DNA from: Linyphia triangularis
Lineage: Eukaryota; Arthropoda; Arachnida; Araneae; Linyphiidae
Direction: 5' to 3'
DNA length: 64,000 nucleotides
Assembly: GCA_963978545.1 (NCBI GenBank)
Contig: OZ021724.1
Span: 101,630,163 to 101,694,162, forward strand
The notes beneath the pieces were generated by a model that did not search any database, was not told the DNA's origin, and saw nothing but the letters and a program-made list of their open reading frames with translations. This document shows positions 58,315-64,000 of the stretch, piece after piece. Both the position numbers and the translations under genes were made by a program. The stretch's first letter is position 1. Each line of letters begins with the position of its first letter.

Positions 58315-59510
58315 AGATTCCCTGGAGTCCCTGTAGATAAGGAATGTCGTACTTTGTGACTATGTTTACTTATTTTGAACTTTATTTGTACTTGGTATTT
58401 AGTATCGTGGATTATTGTTCTTTCTTATATAGGACAATGCATTTGAGGTACTAGTATGGGGGCAAATGAATTCAGGAACGTCTGACATCGCATTATGGAG
58501 TCCCTGGAAATAAGGAATGTCGTACTTTGCTGTTATGTTTGCATATTTTGGACTTTATTCGTACTTGATATTTAGCATCGTGGATTATTGTTCTTTCTTA
58601 TATAGGACAATGCATTTAAGGTACAATGTGGGCAATGAATTCAGCAACGTTTGACATCGCATTATGGAGTTTCTGGAGATAAGGAATGTCGTACTTTGTG
58701 ACTATGTTTACTTATTTTGAACTTTATTTGTACTTGGTATTTAGTATCGTGGATTATTGTTCTTTCTTATATAGAACAATGCATTTGAGGTACTATGGGG
58801 GCAAATGAATTCAGGAACGTCTGACATCGCATTATGGAGTCCCTGGAAATAAGGAATGTCGTACTTTGCTGTTATGTTTGCATATTTTGGACTTTATTCG
58901 TACTTGATATTTAGCATCGTGGATTATTGTTCTTTCTTATATAGGACAATGCATTTAAGGTACAATGTGGGCAATGAATTCAGCAACGTTTGACATCGCA
59001 TTATGGAGTTTCTGGAGATAAGGAATGTCGTACTTTGTGACTATGTTTACTTATTTTGAACTTTATTTGTACTTGGTATTTAGTATCGTGGATTATTGTT
59101 CTTTCTTATATAGAACAATGCATTTGAGGTACTATGGGGGCAAATGAATTCAGGAACGTCTGACATCGCATTATGGAGTCCCTGGAAATAAGGAATGTCG
59201 TACTTTGCTGTTATGTTTGCATATTTTGGACTTTATTCGTACTTGATATTTAGCATCGTGGATTATTGTTCTTTCTTATATAGGACAATGCATTTAAGGT
59301 ACAATGTGGGCAATGAATTCAGCAACGTTTGACATCGCATTATGGAGTTTCTGGAGATAAGGAATGTCGTACTTTGTGGTTATGTTTACATATTTTGGAC
59401 ATTATTTGTACTTGATATTTAGGATCGTGGATTATTGTTCTTTCTTATATAGGACAATGCATTTGAGGTATTATGAGTAAAATTAATTCAGAATCGTCTG
59501 ACATCGCATT
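58315..59510. repeat. 170-bp satellite with 339-bp dimeric HOR, seven units
   Basis: ggaatgtcgtactttg occurs at 58341, 58514, 58683, 58853, 59022, 59192 and 59361, a step of 169-173 bp. Units alternate: one type has gtgactatgtttacttattt and ggtatttagtatcg; the other has ctgttatgtttgcatatttt and gatatttagcatcg. The two types form a ~339-bp dimer. The last unit is a mixed or diverged form. Confidence 0.97.
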
Positions 59511-60700
59511 CGAAAACATTGCTTCTGTTTTTTTTTTGTTTTTTTTTTACTTTTTCGTTATTTTAAATTATAGCACTTTAAATGTGTTTTCCCCTATTTA
59601 CACGATAACCTACTAACTATTTATCAAAATTTCTTAGGGAATCAAAACATTGTTTGGCAACTAAAAACAGGAATCTAATTTTAATCATTTCGAGACCGAT
59701 GGTTGTAAATGATGAATACCAATTTCTCATCATATTTTCGCATTTTTTTAAAAAAACTTCTAGAATGTTTTTCGAATTATATTTAGAAACGAATAAATTA
59801 CAATCTCTTATGATCATATGTTATTTGATGATTTCTTCGTAGAATAATCACTGGTCAATTTACCTGCATCCAATTAGCTATGTTGCTAAACGAGTAAAAC
59901 AACGAAGCATCTGTCGTCGCATTTATTTAAAAAAAATGCCATAGATGTGGACATTGGCAGAATTATTTTTAAGGGGTGCAAGATGGCTTAGTTAAAAAAG
60001 CAGTTTTAAAAACTTCTTAAAGTATGATAAAGAAAAACAAAGTTCTTCCCTTCAATATTTTTTTTAAAGATCTTCTATTATTGTGCTTTTAATATAAATA
60101 TTCATGTTTTAAACACTAATACTTCGGCAGATATCTTAGACCAAAAAAATTAAACATTCGGCTGACGGTTCTTAAATATCAAAAAATGTTCATAGTTTAT
60201 GCGTACAAATAGAAACGCTTGTAACTCTATACGCTTTATCATATCTGTTTTTATTGATAACTCATAAATCAAGTCAGTTTTGAAAGATGTTTCAAAAATT
60301 AATTGCCTGTACCTTACTTTTTAGGAAAAATTGAGTTGCGTTCGTCCTTCTTTTGAAAATAAAATTATCTTCGTCATCCTTATCAACTGGAATGACAAGC
60401 GGGTTTCACTGCGTTACGAATTATAAATTTCTAATTTGGCAATCATACTTATAATAATGACAGAAATGCGTGTTGTCGGGATCCAAAATCTGATCTCTTA
60501 CCTTCAAAAAAATAAAAAATTAATGAGAATTGTGAGGAACAGCCCAGCATGGAACAGTCATGATAAAGAAGTGAAGAGATTTTAGTATTCAGTTTAGGAA
60601 AGATAGCGAAAACTCTATCTTTTAACAAATCCTAAACTCATACGTGAATGAAAAAAATTAATAGATAAAAAATATATGCTTGTTATTAAGGGGCGAAGAG
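59511..60700. other. AT-rich unique sequence with a hAT-B scrap
   Basis: About 59950-59995 (ggcagaattatttttaaggg, then gtgcaagatgg) resembles the left end of the hAT-B element at 50598. Small overlapping frames at 59617-59842 are AT-driven. Nothing else recognised. Confidence 0.45.
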
Positions 60701-60883
60701 GCCGACCAAACGGTATAGTGGTTAGCGTGCTAGCTTCTAGACCACGAGGTTGCGGGTTCGAGTCCCGTGTTGGGCAGGGGTGTTTGTAAATGTATGTTGG
60801 CTTGTCTAATGAAGAATGTTTCGGCGCATTATAGCCCTCGTGTTGCTGACTGCGCCAGATAATCTGAATACAACCAACTAAGA
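60701..60883 (+). mobile_element. tRNA-derived SINE, short tail, 6-bp TSD
   Basis: Head gccgaccaaacggtatagtg, box B gggttcgagtcccgt, body, and a tail reduced to caaccaac. The likely direct repeat gaagag occurs at 60695-60700 and 60884-60889. Confidence 0.93.
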
Positions 60884-60924
60884 GAAGAGTCTTGGACAAC
60901 CGAATTAGTCGCGTTTTCTTTTAA

Positions 60925-61142
60925 CCTTTAACTGCTGTGGTTGGGTGGTTTGAGGTTTTTTGCGCAAGAGCAACACATGGTCCATTTTGCGCCAAACAAA
61001 TTGGTGAACATCAGTTTAAAGTTTAAGAAACATAGTAACCGAAAAATTAATATAAAAGTCAAAGATGCGATATTTTAGGGGGTGGAAGCATTCTACAAAA
61101 AAATGACTCGCGGTCTGTCAGACCGCTTACAGCAGTTAAAGG
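60925..61142. mobile_element. piggyBac-type MITE, 218 bp, TTAA flanks
   Basis: Ends cctttaactgctgt and acagcagttaaagg are perfect inverted repeats flanked by TTAA on both sides (60921-60924 and 61143-61146). A CC start and TTAA target are typical of piggyBac elements. An inner hairpin gcggtctgtcagaccgc lies near the right end. No coding sequence. Confidence 0.88.
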
Positions 61143-61146
61143 TTAA

Positions 61147-61868
61147 GGGGGTGCGGTACCGAAAATAAAAAAAAAACTTTATTTATGTACAATTTTACGT
61201 CAAAAATTTATTTTATGAATGAGATACTATTTATATATCTTTGAGAAAATGTTTTTTTAAATATTGTGTTTTGTTATATAAAAAAAATTTAAAAACCAAG
61301 AAAAATCCATAATAATTGATGTTTGCGTATTTTGATATAAGTCAAGAAAAAATAAAAAAAAATTCAAAGTGGAAGCTTTCTGTAATACATAATTCTATAA
61401 AGAAAATTTTGTCTTCACAGAATTTTGATAGGTGAACTAAAAAAATTAAAAAAATTCTCAAATTTAAAATATTGAAATTTTTGCTTTTTTTTATGTTATC
61501 TTTTACGGCTAAAAATTATATTTTAAAACAGAATTAAAAAAATAAATTCTGTGAAGACAAAATATTTAAAACTATATAAATTAAATACTCCAAAAATTTG
61601 AATAGCCAATTGTTAATGGTTCTGGAGATATATCGATTTGAATATGCAACATCTGTGAAAAACACTAGTGCTCGATAAACGCACTTTAGGCAGACGCTTC
61701 AATGTGTTACGCCCATTAGTGATGTTTAAATCACAGGTAATTTTGTGGCGTTCTAATCACCTGAGGAATAAGATAAAAACATCATTCTCTTCAGGAATGT
61801 ATGAACTATTTTTTAAAATCAGAAAAAAAATTTGGGATTTTTGAAGAAATGTTTGGTACCATACCCCC
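61147..61868. mobile_element. TTAA-target element abutting the previous one, 722 bp
   Basis: Starts gggggtgcggtacc and ends ggtaccatacccccTTAA-side, an inverted repeat of about 14 bp with two mismatches. It is flanked by TTAA at 61143-61146 (shared with the neighbour) and 61869-61872. An internal inverted pair, tttgtcttcacagaatttt and aattctgtgaagacaaaat, surrounds AT-rich DNA. No transposase. Kolobok or piggyBac are both possible superfamilies. Confidence 0.82.
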
Positions 61869-61872
61869 TTAA

Positions 61873-62061
61873 CTAGAAAGTGCTGTAAATTATTAAGAAT
61901 GCAATATTTATAATTTATTTTTTGACATAGTCAACAATAACATATTTGTTATGATTATTACTCTGATATTTTATTTTTTTATTTTGTAAATACTTAAGTA
62001 ATCAGCCTATATTTGAGACTTAGAATTTTAAAATTATTATATGGTAACCTTTGGTTAGGTA
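61873..62061. other. AT-rich unique sequence
   Basis: Nothing recognised. Confidence 0.5.
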
Positions 62062-62417
62062 TAGGGGAATTAGGGATACTTGACCTAATGCCTTTTTCTC
62101 AGAATTGGGAAGGTTTTATAAATTGGAAATGGTATCACATCTTGCCCTTCAGTTATCTAACTGCATGGTGAAAATGACAACTGAATCTTGGCATCAGTTT
62201 TTAAACTATAAGATAAATTAAATTTTCATCCTCTAAAAGTAATATATATTTGTGTTGTAAACGCTGATGTGAAAAGGGTTTTTGTTTAACTGTAAGACTT
62301 TTTTTAAATTGTTTATTTTTTTTAGCATACTTTTAGCTACAATTACATGTGCAATAATGTTTATCCACTTAATTGCAAATGGTTGCATTTTAGGCTTATG
62401 TAGTAAATGTACAATTA

Positions 62418-62556
62418 AGGATACTTGACCCAAGGTATATAGGGATACTTGACCCAAGGTATATAGGGATACTTGACCCAAGGTATATAGGGATACTTGA
62501 CCCAAGGTATATAGGGATACTTGACCCAAGGTATATAGGGATACTTGACCTAAGAG
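62418..62556. repeat. 24-bp minisatellite, six units
   Basis: The unit gggatacttgacccaaggta plus tata is repeated six times, the last ending gacctaag. It is in frame (24 = 8 codons), producing LGQVSLYT repeats on the minus strand. Confidence 0.97.
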
Positions 62557-63246
62557 AGGGATATATTCGAATGCCATTTGACAGGTTTTATTAATTTTTT
62601 TATTCTTCATAAACCACTTTGTTATGTAGGTAAGATGTTCCATTGATAAAAAGGTATTATTACTAAAGGATATTTTTGAAAGTTGTATGTCGTTGCCTAC
62701 CATCGATGTTACATGAGTTAACGGTATTATAATTCCCTCCATTGCAGACTACAACCATTTGGTGTATCAGTTTACTCACCTTTCAAAAGATTTTATAATG
62801 TTCAATACACAAATCACCTGAAGATACACAAACCTGACTAAGTTCAGGCTATTCTTCATTCACCTGATGTGTTTTCAATTAAAAATGATAGAATTACAAA
62901 TTTTGGGTTTTAATGTGAGTTTACATTAACAGTTAAATAAATAGTTATTTTCTTATTCTTGAACTTGTATTAAGAACAGATATAGCTTTCAAACTGCTAA
63001 TATTTTCAGCTTTCTACAATAAAAATTAAAAGTGGACACCATATTAACATTATGTACCTAATAAAAATAAAAAAGTATTGACCTCATTGAACAAATATAG
63101 AAAGTATTAACACTGGACTCATTAATGAGAGTTATGTTATTATTATGTAAAAATGTTGCATTTATAATTTTAAATTGTATACTCCCAAAGGTATGACTTG
63201 GGTCAAGTATCCCTTAGGGGTGAGTCAAGTATCCCTATACATTGGG

Positions 63247-63429
63247 TTGGTTGGTTGTATTCAGATTATCTGGCACCGTCAGCAACACAAGGGCTATAAT
63301 GCGCCGAAACATTCGTTATTAGACAAGCCAACATACATTTACAAACACCCATGCCTAACACGGGACTCGAACCCGCAACCTCGCGGTCTAGAAGCTAGCA
63401 CGCTAACCACTATACCGTTTGGTCGGCCA
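63247..63429 (-). mobile_element. tRNA-derived SINE nested in the 14-bp-motif element
   Basis: Minus-strand copy with box B (reverse of gggactcgaacccgc) and a ggttggttggttg start, the reversed CCAA tail. The flanks ctatacattggg (63235-63246) and ctatactttggg (63430-63441) form a 12-bp duplication with one mismatch. It splits two copies of the 14-bp motif. Confidence 0.94.
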
Positions 63430-63640
63430 CTATACTTTGGGATACTTGACCCAAGTTGAAGGTTTTTTATGTTTAATATTTTGCCACCTTTACAATTAAT
63501 ATTTCAAAAGATATGCATATATATTGTCTAATACTTAATAAAGTATAAATAGACATAATTTACACACCCATAAGTAATGTAAAATAAAAACTAAACACCC
63601 AAAACTAAAAATTGGGTCAAGTATCCCTTGTTTCTCCTAC

Positions 63641-64000
63641 TTTTCAGAATAAGTATACAATAAATTTACATAAAAAATTTAACAAATGCAAATAAACTCT
63701 CTATTTCAAACAGTTACCTTTTATTTTACCTAATATAAATTTAAAATTATATTTTAAAAAATAATATATTTTGAGTATACAAAAATTGAAATTTTTCACA
63801 ACATAAAATATCGTATAAAATATTTATTTTTCTTAATTCAAGTAATATTTTAGCCTCACTAGATAGATCTTGTGTATTTTCATTAGCATGGAAAAAATTA
63901 GATTAAAATATCCAATAGAATTTGAGAAAAGTGTACCTAACCTGAAGTGGCCAAATAATAATTTTAAAATTCTAAGTCTCAAATATAGGCTTATTACGTA
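63641..64000. other. AT-rich unique sequence to the window edge
   Basis: No gene or repeat recognised. Confidence 0.5.

Larger units (their letters stand above)
62062..63640. mobile_element. Putative TIR element carrying repeated gggatacttgaccc
   Basis: The left end aggggaattagggatacttg plus acctaat and the right end, read in reverse, aggagaaacaagggatactt plus gacccaat are similar over about 27 bp. The inner 14-bp motif occurs at least 11 times: forward at 62073, six times at 62418-62556 and at 63439; reverse at 63200, 63222 and 63614. No transposase is seen, and the 169-codon minus frame (62233-62742) is largely the minisatellite (LGQVSLYT steps). No clear target duplication, so the boundaries are inference. 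Confidence 0.55.

Noticed and set aside
62233..62742. 169-codon minus-strand frame with LGQVSLYT repeats
   Set aside because: The repeats come from the 24-bp minisatellite, the flanks are AT-driven low-information sequence, and no domain is recognised.

Overview
This window looks like nuclear DNA of an animal, most likely an AT-rich invertebrate. The evidence is tRNA-derived SINEs with target-site duplications, non-autonomous hAT, piggyBac-type and Tc1/mariner-type elements, long microsatellites and several satellite or minisatellite arrays. The remains of a mariner-type transposase tail at 25684-25761 would suit an arthropod, but the species cannot be fixed from sequence alone. I find no intact protein-coding gene, no rRNA and no functional tRNA. 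Almost every open frame of 60 codons or more is a frame of a repeat or chance. Two short stretches (37923-38141 and 33782-33926) carry a good splice signal beside an open frame and are given as weak exon candidates.

Layout: 1-985 is a 163-bp satellite. 1363-1649 is a foldback element. 3443-3800 is a 39-bp minisatellite in reverse orientation. 4400-5000 holds a degraded element with an internal tandem duplication. 5366-9675 is a 358/364-bp satellite whose last units were hit by a MITE and a SINE. 9748-11015 holds MITE and R550 copies. 11984-18345 is a 6.3-kb array of the same 39-bp minisatellite with nested higher-order repeats (HORs). 19975-22560 holds interspersed families R530 and R1000 with a (TA)n tract. 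22571-23090 is a 28-bp minisatellite. 23931-25812 holds SINEs, R550 and a mariner deletion derivative. 27060-29500 is a 38-bp minisatellite with 190-bp and 760-bp HORs. 30740-31480 is R550 with a nested 109-bp hairpin element. 34279-37918 holds R530, R1000 and a pair of R550 copies with a (TAAA)n expansion. 41011-47091 holds R530, R1000, minisatellites, MITEs, a 657-bp foldback, R550 and a hAT element. 48396-51377 holds hAT elements and R550. 52179-53581 holds SINEs. 54640-55310 is a decayed tandem repeat. 55865-56423 is a TATCGAT-rich hAT element. 58315-59510 is a 170/339-bp satellite. 60701-61868 is a SINE plus two abutting TTAA elements. 62062-63640 is an element built around a 14-bp motif.

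Family names are local labels. R550 is a ~550-bp repeat, R530 a ~540-bp TIR element, R1000 a ~700-1000-bp repeat, and MITE-A a ~200-bp hairpin element starting CACTGTTAAAAA. Between repeats lie unique islands that look less AT-rich by eye (about 2640-3060, 11170-11560, 19440-19920, 23540-23840, 26870-27040, 30050-30460, 32360-32930, 33700-34150, 37920-38900, 47280-48190, 51830-52140, 57930-58270). They are the best places for exons or regulatory DNA, and one at 48169-48184 has a strong CTCF-like site.

The most distinctive content is the tandem-repeat architecture: multi-level HORs in at least five unrelated or distantly related arrays within 64 kb. I see no multi-gene system. All periods and boundaries were counted by eye and may be off by a few bases.
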